From Bugulina stolonifera (taxonomy: Eukaryota > Bryozoa > Gymnolaemata > Cheilostomatida > Bugulidae): a stretch of 64,000 nt of DNA. The notes under the pieces are model-generated. The model saw only the letters and a list, made by a program, of their open reading frames with translations, had not been told where the DNA came from and did not search any database. The position numbers and the translations under genes were made by a program. The stretch spans positions 33,358,818 to 33,422,817 of the forward strand of contig OW285187.1 of NCBI GenBank assembly GCA_935421135.1. Reading direction: 5' to 3'. This document shows, piece by piece, positions 26,911-39,400 of the stretch (positions are counted from its first letter, which is position 1; each line of letters opens with the position of its first letter).

Positions 26911-27108
26911 ATATTGAGGAGGCAAAGGAATATCTTTGTATCTGCTACCGCTGATGCTAAAGACCAGACAAGACAATTGTGTAGAAACTAAGTTTTAAAA
27001 CTAATGGACATATACTAAAACTTTCTTCTACTTTTCATGATCAGGTTATCCATTGTGTTCATCGATGTAGGTGTAGGTAATACCCACACCTCATCTAGGA
27101 GAGGAGAA

Positions 27109-27414
27109 TGTGGTAGATTCTAGAAGTGTTTTTGCAAGCTGGTGTTGTAAGGCTAGGGAAGCTGTTGCTTTTTTACGTATAATTATAATAGGAGTTAGCT
27201 ACATGTAGCTCTAGCTGCATGTAGCTATTTTAGATACATATATATAAGGGATTTTTATATACAGTAGTAGGGAAAAGAAGAAGGAGAAGTAGAGTAAGTA
27301 GAGAGGAAGTGGAAGAGAAGTTGAAGTGTTAATAAAGTAAAAGTTAGATCTGCAAGTGTCTAGACAACCCAGAAAAGGTTTATGGAATGACAGTTGAATG
27401 AAAAATCCATAACA
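27109..27414 (+). repeat. 3' LTR
   Basis: It starts TGTGGTAGATTCTAG directly after the polypurine tract and ends CCATAACA, giving the TG...CA form expected of an LTR. Confidence 0.85.
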
Positions 27415-29612
27415 TTATTATGTAAACATAAAATTATAACGTATATGCCGAATTTTATGCTTTGTATAAATATTACTGTTTCCAATTATTTACGTAAAAA
27501 GTATGGCTTTAGTGGAAATAAATATCTTTTTAATTCAATCACTTCAACTCAATGGCCATGGGAACAACGACCATGGAATATTTATACGGAAGTTGTGTGG
27601 CCTTGCAAGACGCTGCTTATATTGTGATTGATTTATTGAAAAACGTATTATCATGAATGTAAATTAAAGATTTCAACCCTGTGATTACTATCTTTGTAAC
27701 ATATTTTAGAAAAAGTTAACAAAATTACAGCTGCCATAAAATTTGAAAAAAAGAAAAATCAATAGGAACGCTATTGTTTTTGTGTGTGCCAGTTAGCATG
27801 AGATCTATTAGACATTAAATCATTGGGTGGCAGTGTAAGAGGCCATAGTTATGACATGTGCTAAATTGAGAACACTGGTTATGTGATGACAGATAAAAGA
27901 ACTTTTTATCAATTCAATAGCATATTATGTTGGCACCCTACCTCAATTTCCATCTTCTGTTCTGTTTTAAACTTTCCTGATTTTGATTTTCGCTCACAGA
28001 ACAAACTCAAGTGGAGTTAAAATAGTTATTAATTATTTTCTATCAATATCAATATGAACATGTGATTTATATTTATATTAAAAAACATCATTCATAAGAT
28101 AAAGATTAGATAAATCAAATAATTTATAATATAATATTATATATTTATGTTAAATTTAAATATAATAAATGTTAATATGATAATCATGTTGATATTTATT
28201 ATATTATTTGATTTATAATATTAATACAAAATAATAAAATATTTTGTATTAATATTAATTATAAATTATTATTTTTATTAAATATTTTAGTAGTAATTTA
28301 GTATTTACATTATGGTAATCAAATGTAGTGGCAACAGGTTCTGACCACTGTTTTAGCGATTAGATACTGTAGAGGTCCCGGGTTCAAATCACAGTCAAGG
28401 ATGGGTATTTTCATGGATGTGATAGTGAGACAAGTTTCTGACTGCTCAATAGACAAATTCCTTTCATAAAATTTAAAGTGTTATGCTGTATTGAAACGTG
28501 TCCCAAACTTTAAGTTTAGCAATATAATTATTAGCAAATATATCATATGAAGTTGTAGCAAACTGTGACAAACTATTACTATATATTTTTGGACCTGTGA
28601 ACTCTGCTTGATATGAATATTTTTATTTTTAAGCAAAGTGATGAAGAAAATAAATCTTTTAAATGTGTGCATATGTGCGACTTTTACCAACTTTTTAAAC
28701 ATTTCATGACATCTACATGTATTTTCAATCAGTCAGTGATACCAACACACGACTCAGGCTATGTGGAGACTACTTGCGGGCCTGCTTATTCTTTTTATTT
28801 ATATACGAATTGTTAGTCTGGTTGAAAACTTCATGGAAATTCCAGCCATTTCAAAATTTCCCTATGTGAAGTCTTACCCAGTTTTACATCACATCATGTC
28901 TGATATTTAAAGTCTTATATCTCTTATTACAATTCAAATTATAGTAATAATATAATTACTATAAATATTAATATGATAGTCATTATTTAAATATAGGCCT
29001 AAATGTGCAACAAAGTACCTCCAAGACCAAGACAATATAATGGCCACCAACTACTATCAGCGTAGTTGTGTCATGTCAACTTGTAGGCCTACTTGTCATA
29101 TTACTTGCACTGAAATACAATAATGTACTCTTTATATATTGGTTATTACCTATGATAGATTGACCAAAATATGTATTCTGCTGCTCCACATAGACACGCC
29201 CCTTCTGCCACCTATATCTTTTGTTGCCAGTTTAATACGAGTATTTATCAATGGAATACATTACGGAAAATTGGACGAACTATTAAATTAGTTGCATAAA
29301 AATTAATTTAAAACCCCTTTTCAAAAAGAGACATGTTCTTTCTACCAATTACTAGCTGGTTTACTAGCCTGTTTAGCATGCTTATGACCGAAAAAAAAAA
29401 ACTTTCCGGTTTTACTTCCCACTATTAATCCCAAGTAAGAAAGCAATGATCAGAAGTAACATCTAACTGCAATGAGATTTGGATCAGTGTTTAACTAATA
29501 GATTTTACTTGCCGAAGCAGTCAACTTCTCTTTCACAACTAGTTTCATTTTGTTATTTTTCCTGTTTTGTAATTACATATTATGCACTCACCACTTTTTC
29601 AGAAGAAATAGA

Positions 29613-30698
29613 ATGCCAAGGCTGCAATGGAAGCGGAAAGTAGTGACAGCATTAGTAATAACTGTTGGATGTACAATTTTGCTGCTCTTCAAGGCTTCAG
29701 GCTATGTTAGATATACTGAGCATAAATCTGCAAACATGATGAAAGACAGGACTCATAAAGTGACTACATATCTCCCAGCACAACCCAAAGGGCATAAACT
29801 CGCAATCATAGTACCGTTCAGAGATCGATTTGAAGAACTGTTGGAGTTTGTACCATACATGCACCAGTTTTTGACAAATGCCTCTATAGATCACAAAATA
29901 TATGTGATTAATCAAGCTGACAAATTAAGGTTTAACAGGGCAGCATTAATTAATATAGGATACAAGATGAGTGTTATTGAATGTGATTACTTAGCAATGC
30001 ATGATGTGGATTTATTACCTGCCAACCCGCTTCTGGATTATGGATATCCCAAGGATGGTGTGTTCCATGTAGCCTCTCCATATCTCCATCCAATCTATCA
30101 TTACAAGACATTTGTTGGTGGCATTCTAATTCTTACTCATCAGGTCTTCCAAAGCCTCAATGGGCTGTCAAACAGGCAAGTTTAGCTCCTTATCCATGTT
30201 CTTGAAACTGCTAGTGTGTTGACCAAATTATACACTCACTATTGTTCTGAAGATATGAATGTACATATTTTGTAGAATTTCTCAGTGGTTGTGTCACATT
30301 TCGTTTATCATTTTCTGGCTTCTCCGTATATCCTAGAAAGTTACTATTTTTATTTTAGATACTGGGGCTGGGGTCGAGAAGATGATGAGTTTTATGTTCG
30401 CATGAGGGAAGCTGGGCTAACTATACATCGTCCAGACCCGCAAGTAGTAAAAACTGGCTATAAAACATTTATTCATATCCATGATAGAGTAAAGCACCCC
30501 AGAGATAACCGGCGTTACGGAGATCAAAAGAAGTCTGGCTCGCACAGGGATAGGAGAACTGGGTTAGCAAATATAGGTTTTGAGTTAACAGAAACATACA
30601 CCGTCACCATAGAGAAAGCACCAGCCACAATATATAATGTACAGTTGCTGTGTGATAAGACAGATACTCCGTGGTGCGAGAATCCTAGTCAAGCGTAA
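29613..30698 (+). CDS. B4GALT7: Beta-1,4-galactosyltransferase 7 (xylosylprotein 4-beta-galactosyltransferase)
   Basis: This Golgi enzyme adds the first galactose to xylose in the proteoglycan linker tetrasaccharide. There are two exons, 29613-30175 and 30359-30698 (300 residues). It has a type II topology: a basic start MPRLQWKRK, then a membrane anchor at about residues 10-27. The catalytic domain shows [17 protein letters not shown], the metal-binding DVD at 131-133 within [29 protein letters not shown], and [10 protein letters not shown] at about 190-199. The C-terminus CDKTDTPWC is conserved in the family. The intron donor is GC rather than GT (ACAG|GCAAGT). I chose the ATG at 29613 because a likely 5' UTR acceptor (TTTTTCAG) lies just before it. 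An in-frame ATG at 29550 would add 21 residues. Confidence 0.96.
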
Positions 30699-33461
30699 AC
30701 ACCCGTCTTTATAATACCTATGTTTACCTAATATTTGTGATATTAGTATTATTTTGGTGCTTGCGATGCTCAGGTGGATAGACATGATGGGTCATCTATT
30801 ACTTCCATTGTTCTGGTTGTGGTGTCCAATTGTATCAATAGTCAAACCATAGAATAAACTGTCTGTTACGTCATAGACTACTACTTAATCATGGAACCTA
30901 CTCGAGCTATATATTTTCATTTGTGTTATCAATTTTTTTACAATCATGCATTTTTCTTTATGATCTGAGTTGTTAATCAACGAACTCATTTTTATTGAGT
31001 TTGTTTTTATATGTTTCATTCCTAGTTTTATTTGTTGAATGCTCTAAATACTACAAAAATGTAGTGCTAGTCATATTTAATGAAAAATTGTGTTTTCAAT
31101 ATTCATCATCAGTGTACACTGTATATGGTGTTTGTCCATCTTTGAAAATAGAATGCAGATAGGTGATCTATGAAAATACAGATGGGCGCTTTCATTCCAC
31201 CAGCACACTTCCATGCTTTCATTCTACAATCACTTCCTGATTCTAGAGGAGATTTTCAACTCAAATTTTGGTATCCTACCCCACAGAAATGTTGGATTTT
31301 CCCGATTTTCAACAGTGCCATTATATATACATGTATAATTATTATATATATATATAACTATATTTAATGTGCAATATAACATAAGTGTACATGTAATAAA
31401 TCTCAGCATTATGTTTTTGTTTTTCATATTGAAAACCCTGCATGTTTTTTATGCTTTTGTACAATAGTGGAGTCTGGCAATCCAGAGGGTTATTATAGTT
31501 GTGTGATGTACTAATCCATCAATCATGATCACTCTTTTCTCTGTTTTTGCTTTGTACATAGCATTAGATCTCCCCATCCTAAATTTTAATAAAGGTAGCT
31601 GGTTGGTGGCTAAGTAACCTCTAAAATTATGCAGTTGTACAAAATGTAGATGTGTCGAAAGTGCTAACTTGAAGTTAGCCTCTCTTTGTTAAACAATAGA
31701 AGACAACTCCTTAGTAACCTAATTCTCGCAATTAGATAATATAAGGGCTGGCCTCGAGACTCGCCATGTAACGGTATAGATTCGCAACTAATACTGCAAA
31801 GACATTACATGGCTGTTGAAGGTGTTTTTTTTTTATTGTTTTCAATGGAATGAATGTACTTTGTGAATGTAATAAATAAGGATGCTAAATCATAATTATG
31901 TTATTTCGATGCCTTAGCTGCGTTCTATCTCTATGCATATTACTATTGACTTTAATTCATATTCAGAGATCTGTTTTCAAGATGAGGATCTAGGAGGATA
32001 CTCACTCGTCGTTGATCGAACATCAACATGAACATGATCATATCATTCTGTTATTTATTATTTTAATTATTATCACATATTCAGATATTGTGCAAATTGA
32101 ATGCCTCGTTAATAACAGTGTGCTACATTGGATAGAATTATTATGATTTTATTACAATAATAATTATTATTAAATTATTATATTTTTGTTATAATTATTA
32201 TAATATTTGCATTGTTGATTGTATATTATTATAATAATTATTACATAACATTGTATATTTATTTTATTATAAATATATTATGATAAAATGATGTGTAGTT
32301 AGTAAAGTATTATTTATTAACATCAGTATTTTATTTGTGTGTATTTATATTATTATAAATGTTATGTAATTATAATAATAACATTGTAGGCCTATCTATT
32401 GAAATGTAATAAGGAAACTCCTATATATTAATATTCATTGTATTATCTGTATAAATTATAATAATTATTATTATTGTCCTTAGTTGATTAATCATATTGT
32501 ATAATGATATACATTTGTTAGTTCTACACTATTTCTAATCCATTATGATTATTACAATTAATAAATAGCATTATGATTATTATTATTTATTATTAATAAA
32601 ATATTTGTGTTTTACTACGGATTTTCACTAATTAATAGTATAGTTGTTTTAATTTTTGTATAACACTTCAGGCTACAATATGAATATATACTAACAAATT
32701 TAATTTAGTATTATTTCCATGCGAACAATTGTTGAGTTTGGCTGGGTACCTGGGGCATAATCACACTACATGGAACCAGAGAACCACTATCAAGAGCAAG
32801 GCCTACCAAGTAGATGCTGACTACAACATGTATTTATTGCCTAGCTCTAAGATTATCGCTAGAGGGAGATTAGCCTTGTGGCTTCCACACATGGTACCTA
32901 TTCAACATATGGTCCTCGGGGTATGTGAGGTGCCGACGTAATGTTGAAATTGTTCAACATGCCATGGGGCCCTAAAAGTAGTCACAAATTTTACTGGACT
33001 GGTATGGTTACACTGGCACAAAACTGTTGAAGTGGAAACCGAACTTTAAACAATAAGAGAGATGAAGGTATTGACTGCTCAAGAGGTTATTATTAGCCTC
33101 ACTATGTAGTCCATGTACATACTGTATATATGCAACTGTATGCAACTAGGTTTATCAAGATTTACAGGGTCATCACTTGAGGGATGTACCACATAATACA
33201 TTTGTAGCTGCTATAGAATAGGCCTTACATAATTTGTATGATTGTAGCATATTCACGATGGACAGTCGGTAACACTCTATTACCTGCAGCTAGTGCTTCA
33301 TTACAAATATGAGTCAACCATTTGTAAACTAGTCCTACAATACATTTAATTTTTGATAGGTAGAATCTCATTTCCTTCCTGGGCAATATCTCATTAATGG
33401 CGGCGATGAGATGAATGCTGAAGTGCTGATTGATGCACTGCCTTTGTACTAGCCCTGAATA
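30699..33461. other. AT-rich intergenic region between B4GALT7 and CABIN1
   Basis: A polyadenylation signal AATAAA at 30853-30858 fits the B4GALT7 3' end. From about 32040 to 32720 the sequence is extremely AT-rich (ATTATTATAA-like). An open stretch at 32729-32941 has more balanced composition and ends in a donor-like GTATGTGAGG; it could be a 5' UTR exon of CABIN1 or a repeat fragment. I assign no gene. Confidence 0.55.
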
Positions 33462-36400
33462 ATGGTGAGTGTGCTCCTCTTTACACAGCATCACATATCG
33501 ACATGTGCACAACTTGCGTTTTGATGTTTATAAAATGAAGTACCTGCATCATGAACTTTGTCATTGGAGATGTAGTCATGTACTTTTTACTTGTAGGAAA
33601 CATTATCATTCTGTAGTAAAATTGTAGTATTTAGAATATATAGCTATATTATATAGGGAGCTTACTACACTATTATGATTAGTTCTACCTAACATGTACT
33701 TGTAAATATCTTGTAGATTCGCATTGCTGCTCTGAATGACAGTGATGGCAACTCTAGCGTAGATAGTGCTGAAGGTTTTGCTGCCCAGTCAGGTGTTACT
33801 AAGGAGGCATTGGTAGGTATTCTCTAATATGTGATGTGTAGGCTTCGCTCCTTTATTTCCCAGTTACAATATATGGAGTACAAATAGAGTTTCATATATT
33901 TTTATCATGAAAACAACAATAGCCCTAAATGCCTGTGGTATGTGACAAGCACATTACAGGTATAGTCAGTCAGTTGAGATTTTGAGAATATTGAACATAT
34001 TGGTGTGCGTGGCAGTGTGATTAATATACTGTTACAAAGTCAGATGTTTGTTTGCTGTGTAGGAGAATGCTGCCTACTCCCTCTATAATAAGTGTCTGGG
34101 TTATGAGAGAGCTGGGCTCTTGGATAAAGCTGCACAGTCCTTTGAACTTCTCCTGGAGAATGAATTTCTAGCACAGGTGAGGCTGGTCTGGTCTATTCTC
34201 TATATAACTAACTAATCAGATATATGTGCAGCCAACAACTTGAGCTATTTGTTTGAAATTGCTGTCTTGTTAGTGAAACTCTGTTGAATGAATCATTCAA
34301 TTTTATGTACATGTATATGCGCTGAGGAGGTCCTAAAGTGAAATACACATACAGTGTGTAATGCACCAGTAGATATAGTGGGTATTCTATCACTGCTATC
34401 TCACCTATAGGACACCTCTAAGAAAACAGAAAGTGGACAACTTTTCCCTTGTGCTATACTCAAGTACTCTGCTCTCAAGAATTTGGCTCAGGTCTACTCC
34501 AGGCAGGGCAAGAACCAGCAAGCTTTTGAATCCCTACTTCAGGTGCGTGCAGCGAAATAAGTTTAATTGTATATTTCTTTTAGGTCTACATATACCGTAA
34601 AATAATAATAACGGTGTACTCAGGTTAAAGTATCATTGAGCAAAGGTTGTATTGTCATACATACATGTACACTATAATATGTACCAACATCAGTGAGCAA
34701 AATTTGTACATGTACTAACTAAACTATGCATTATCAAATACACATATACACATATATGTGTATTATCCATCTTAACTCATGCTATGAGGTTATTAAATTG
34801 TAAATAATCATACATGTACATCAATGACTCACTCCAAGACGATCTCTTCATGTCAACATGAGTCACCGATTTGGTGTTGTCTAGCCTTTACTTCACTGAT
34901 ATTATGTTATGTTGTATTTTTATTATATTATATTGTATTGTATTATATTATTTTATTTTATATCAAATTATCTAGGCTATAGAGATTGACTTCACAGATG
35001 TCACGGTATGCTACAAACTCGGGTTGATAGCTACCAAACTAAACCACCTAGTACTGGCTAGCCGAGCCTTCCAGAAGGTGTGTATACTAAATAGTGCTTA
35101 CTATGATAGTAAAGTATAGTGACCCACTAGTGGTAGGTGGAGTTGTTTACCTTTTAGTGCTAGTAGCCATCTCTCACTCCAGTGTTGTATAGTAGTTGAA
35201 ACATGTATATGTTCTAGGCACCACCTGTTAATGCACTATGTGTTGTTATATTGAAGCAGTATGATAGACATAGCCATCTCTTAATGCACTGTATACATTG
35301 ATATGTCTGATACCATACAGGGGTTAGAGCTCAGTGCAAGCCATTGGCTCTGTTTGGACAATCTGCTCACTATACTATACGCACTGGATAACTATGAAGG
35401 TGGGTTATGTACCTTGTATTACATTAGTGTGATGTCTAATATATACGCTATATTATATAGTGTATATATATATACATGTACATGTGTATATAATATTGCT
35501 GCTCTAATAACCGTGGCTACTGTTTCCATATAGGATGTCTCTACTACATAGCAGAAGGTCTAAAAAGGGACTCAGGCTATGTCAAAGGTCTAGTGTTACG
35601 TAAAGCCATATACAAGGAGCAACCATGTCTAAGGAAGCTACATGCATCGGCATTCAGCCATTGGTTTGTCTACAATACAGCAATGAGCATGTATACTGAC
35701 TACATGTATACTAACTACATGTATACTGACTACATGTATACTGACTACATGTATACTGACTACATATATACTGACTACATGTATACTGACTACATGTATA
35801 CTGGTTACGTTTATACTGACTACATATATACTGACTACTTGTATACTGACTACATATATACTGACTACATGTATACTGGTTACGTTTATACTGACTACAT
35901 ATATACTGACTACTTGTATACTGACTACATGTATACTGACTACATATATACTGGCTACATGTATACTGACTACATGTATACTGACTACATGTATACTGAC
36001 TACATGTATACTGACTACATGTCTACTGACTACATGTAACTGACTACATGTATACTGACTACATGTATACTGACTACATGTATACTGACTACACGTATAT
36101 GCAATTCATTGTGTTCGGTCTTGTAGTACTCATAGCGTTAGCTATCCACATACATGTACATTGTAGCTATATAATAGCATTGGTACTTTATAGTAACATG
36201 GAAGAAGTGGAAGAATACACACAAGCTCTTGATCCAACAGATGAACAGGAAGTACTAGCTCGGTCACAGAAGCTCCGGGATATACAGATGGAAGCCTGTA
36301 AACCTAAGGCTAAACCTGCTATAGATCTCAGGCTGTCTAACCTTAGGTAAGGAATACTTGCCAATGGATTAATTTGTTAACGATCTACTATTACTGCTAC

Positions 36401-39400
36401 CGCTGCCACTACCACCACTACTATTAGCTAGATGTCCTGCTAGCACTGATTAGCCAAAACATGTACTGTATTCATGAACTGATTATACGGTTTCAGTGCA
36501 CAATAATAGGATCATGGATAACGAGTAGCTCAGCTCACGTATTCTACTCTTTATACTCCCATGCTTGTTATTTTTGTGGTTGATATACACATGGGTTCAT
36601 ACAATCTGTTACAGGTGGTCAGCTCTGGGTCAAAGGTTACTGGACATATATGCGTACATAGAGGACCAAGCACCTGCTCTGGTTAGTTATTGCCTGTCTT
36701 ATATTATATATGTGTACGTCTGTCTATAGCATTCTATCCTGTACATGCACATGAACATGTGATGTGCTACTATTACCGGTGTAACATGTGATGTGCTACT
36801 ATTACCAGTGTAACATGTGATGTGCTACTATTACCGGTGTAACATGTGATGTGCTACTATTACCAGTGTAACATGTGATGTGTTGCTATTACCAGTGTAA
36901 CATGTGATGTGCTACTATTACCAGTGTAACATGTGATGTGCTACTATTACCAGTGTAACATGTGATGTGCTACTATTACCAGTGTAACATGTGATGTGCT
37001 ACTATTACCAGTGTAACATGTGATGTGCTACTATTACCGGTGTAACATGTGATGTGCTACTATTACCAGTGTAACATGTGATGTGCTACTATTACCAGTG
37101 TAACATGTGATGTGCTACTATTACCGGTGTAACATGTGATGTGCTACTATTACCAGTGTAACATGTGATGTGCTACTATTACCAGTGTAACATGTGATGT
37201 GCTACTATTACCAGTGTAACATGTGATGTGCTACTATTACCAGTGTAACATGTGATGTGCTACTATTACCAGTGTAACATGTGATGTGCTACTATTACCG
37301 GTGTAACATGTGATGTGCTACTATTACCAGTGTAACATGTGATGTGCTACTATTACCAGTGTAACATGTGATGTGCTACTATTACCGGTGTAACATGTGA
37401 TGTGTTGCTATTACCGGTGTAACATGTGATGTGCTACTATTACCGGTGTAACATGTGATGTGCTACTATTACCAGTGTAACATGTGATGTGTTGCTATTA
37501 CCAGTGTAACATGTGATGTGCTACTATTACCGGTGTAACATGTGATGTGTTGCTATTACCGGTGTAACATGTGATGTGCTACTATTACCAGTGTAACATG
37601 TGATGTGCTACTATTACCGGTGTAACATGTGATGTGCTACTATTACCAGTGTAACATGTGATGTGCTACTATTACCGGTGTAACATGTGATGTGTTGCTA
37701 TTACCAGTGTAACATATGACTTGTAGGATCATAGCTGTAAGCTGGTAATGAACACAACTACTAACGAATCTCCTACCCATATGCAACCATCAGCTGGGCT
37801 AAATAATACACCTCCAGCTTCTAGTGAGCTAACTGTTGATAGACCAGCCACTCACTGCCCCATGGATACATCTGAAATACTTGGGGCTAGGATACAAGGT
37901 ATAATATCATATCTACACGTGGCCTTATTGCATGTTGAATAGTTTGGCTTGGGTGGTTCCTCCCAGCTGTAATAACTCCAAAAATATGTCTACATAATAT
38001 GTGCTATCAGTATTGGTTGTTATAAATAGATATGAAACGCACTACCACTGTTGTCCTTGCATGTATACTGTTTGCCCTTCTTTTTCAGCTAACAGCACCA
38101 GCTCTGGATCGGATACCCTTCAACATGCCACCGCAGGCATGGTAAGTCTCAACACTGTATACATACAGAATTGTAGATGTTTGACAAATGTCCCAATTCA
38201 TAAAATAACACACTGTACCACCTTCTATTTATTCAGAAAGAACTCCTTTCCAATGCTTTGATCTGTATATTGTATATTTTACTACACCGCTTAAGATTGA
38301 GTCAATGAACTGTCCTTCAGGGTTTACTAGGTTGTTGGCATTTCTTATAGGTGGCTTCAGATTCTGATCAGAGCTTGAAGGAAGTGCCCAATATGTTTGC
38401 TAATAGCAGTAGTGCCAGTGTCAGCGACAGCAATGGACAGGCACCTGCCCCTCGGCATGATGTCACTAAAAAGCACATAACTGCAGTGTCACCGGATGAG
38501 GACTGCAATACTGTCGTTACAGAGTTAGTGGAGAGTCTGGTGGGAATGGTGAGTGGTGATTCGAGGGAGGTGGAGAGTGTGGTGAATGACTTGGTCAGCA
38601 AAGTGAGTGAGAGAGAGGAAGCCGAACGCATAGCTGTGAGGATTGTAGGCGAGCTATTGAATAAAGTGGTGGAGCAAACCACAGCACCCAATCCGCATAA
38701 GAGTGCCAGTGAAGACCATATATATGCCAAGCAGTCCGTTGCTTCAACTAATGCAGCTGTAGAGACAATAAAAAAGACAGCACCATCTCTTGCAGCTGAT
38801 CGCAAGCGTAGGTCAGCAAGAGTGAAGATCACAACGGCTAAACATGGGACAGCAGAAGATAAAAAGAAGAAAGATGGGGTAGATCACATGGGTGAGTTGG
38901 AGCAGTTAGTCCCGGGAGTGCTGAGAAGTGAGGAATCTGGTGAACACAGCTACCACCAAGTGATGATTGTCAACGATGAACCCTCCATCAGCTACGCTCT
39001 CCCTTCCACTACTGCAGCAGACAACCCCTTCACAGATGAGGCAAACAATGTCAAACACTTTCTGGCCAAGTTTGAGTCAAACAGAGGAGTGGTCCATGTG
39101 ATGAGAGAGTGGGTGTACGCTGTATGTGACCAGAGGAACTACACGTGGACATCTGACCTGATTGACACTTTTATACTTGTTTATGAAAAGCATAGCAACT
39201 CTTACCAAAAACCCAACATATTCACCAGTCATCACATTGAGAGAGACGCAATGGCAGCTCTCGTGTGGATGGAATTATATGTGGACCAATTATCCGCAGG
39301 GAATAAAAATCATAATAAAATGAAAGAATTAGCTTATCTATTTACTCAGGACTTTCCGTACTGGAGAATGGTTGTTAATAACAAATGTAAGCTACTCAAC

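Larger units (their letters stand above)
25673..27414 (+). mobile_element. Non-autonomous LTR retrotransposon (TRIM/LARD-like)
   Basis: Two direct LTRs of about 300 bp flank an internal region of about 1.14 kb that has no gag or pol reading frame. Just after the 5' LTR, at 25973, is a primer-binding site TGGTGGCAGCAGTGGGATT. Its reverse complement matches the conserved 3' end of tRNA-Leu including CCA. Just before the 3' LTR is a polypurine tract AGGAGAGGAGAA (27097-27108) followed by the LTR start TG. This fixes the + orientation. The two LTRs differ at roughly ten positions plus small indels, so the insertion is not very recent. The first bases of the 5' LTR appear lost. Confidence 0.85.
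25324..29612. other. Intergenic region between divergent ISY1 and B4GALT7
   Basis: It contains the LTR element described separately. The remainder is AT-rich with no supported gene. Near 25530-25620 a short direct repeat (TTGCTACGCTCTA) occurs twice. At 28216-28257 there is a perfect AT-rich inverted repeat with 18-bp arms. Promoters of both flanking genes should lie here, but no motif stands out. Confidence 0.6.

Noticed and set aside
26363..26976. Minus-strand open frames with repeated HHTCAHSNVSSIRPT-like peptide
   Set aside because: They follow the 117-bp repeats inside the LTR element and have no start or family support.
28330..28410. Possible tRNA gene or tRNA-derived SINE (GGTTCAAATC box)
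   Set aside because: The B-box-like motif is present, but the T-stem does not pair and no acceptor stem or convincing A box is visible.
35593..36039. Open frame of 148 codons repeating YTDYM
   Set aside because: It is a 15-bp intronic minisatellite whose period is a multiple of three. CABIN1 exons 7 and 8 splice across it in phase and align with the family without it.
38368..38832. 154-codon open frame on the minus strand
   Set aside because: Antisense shadow of CABIN1 exon 12.
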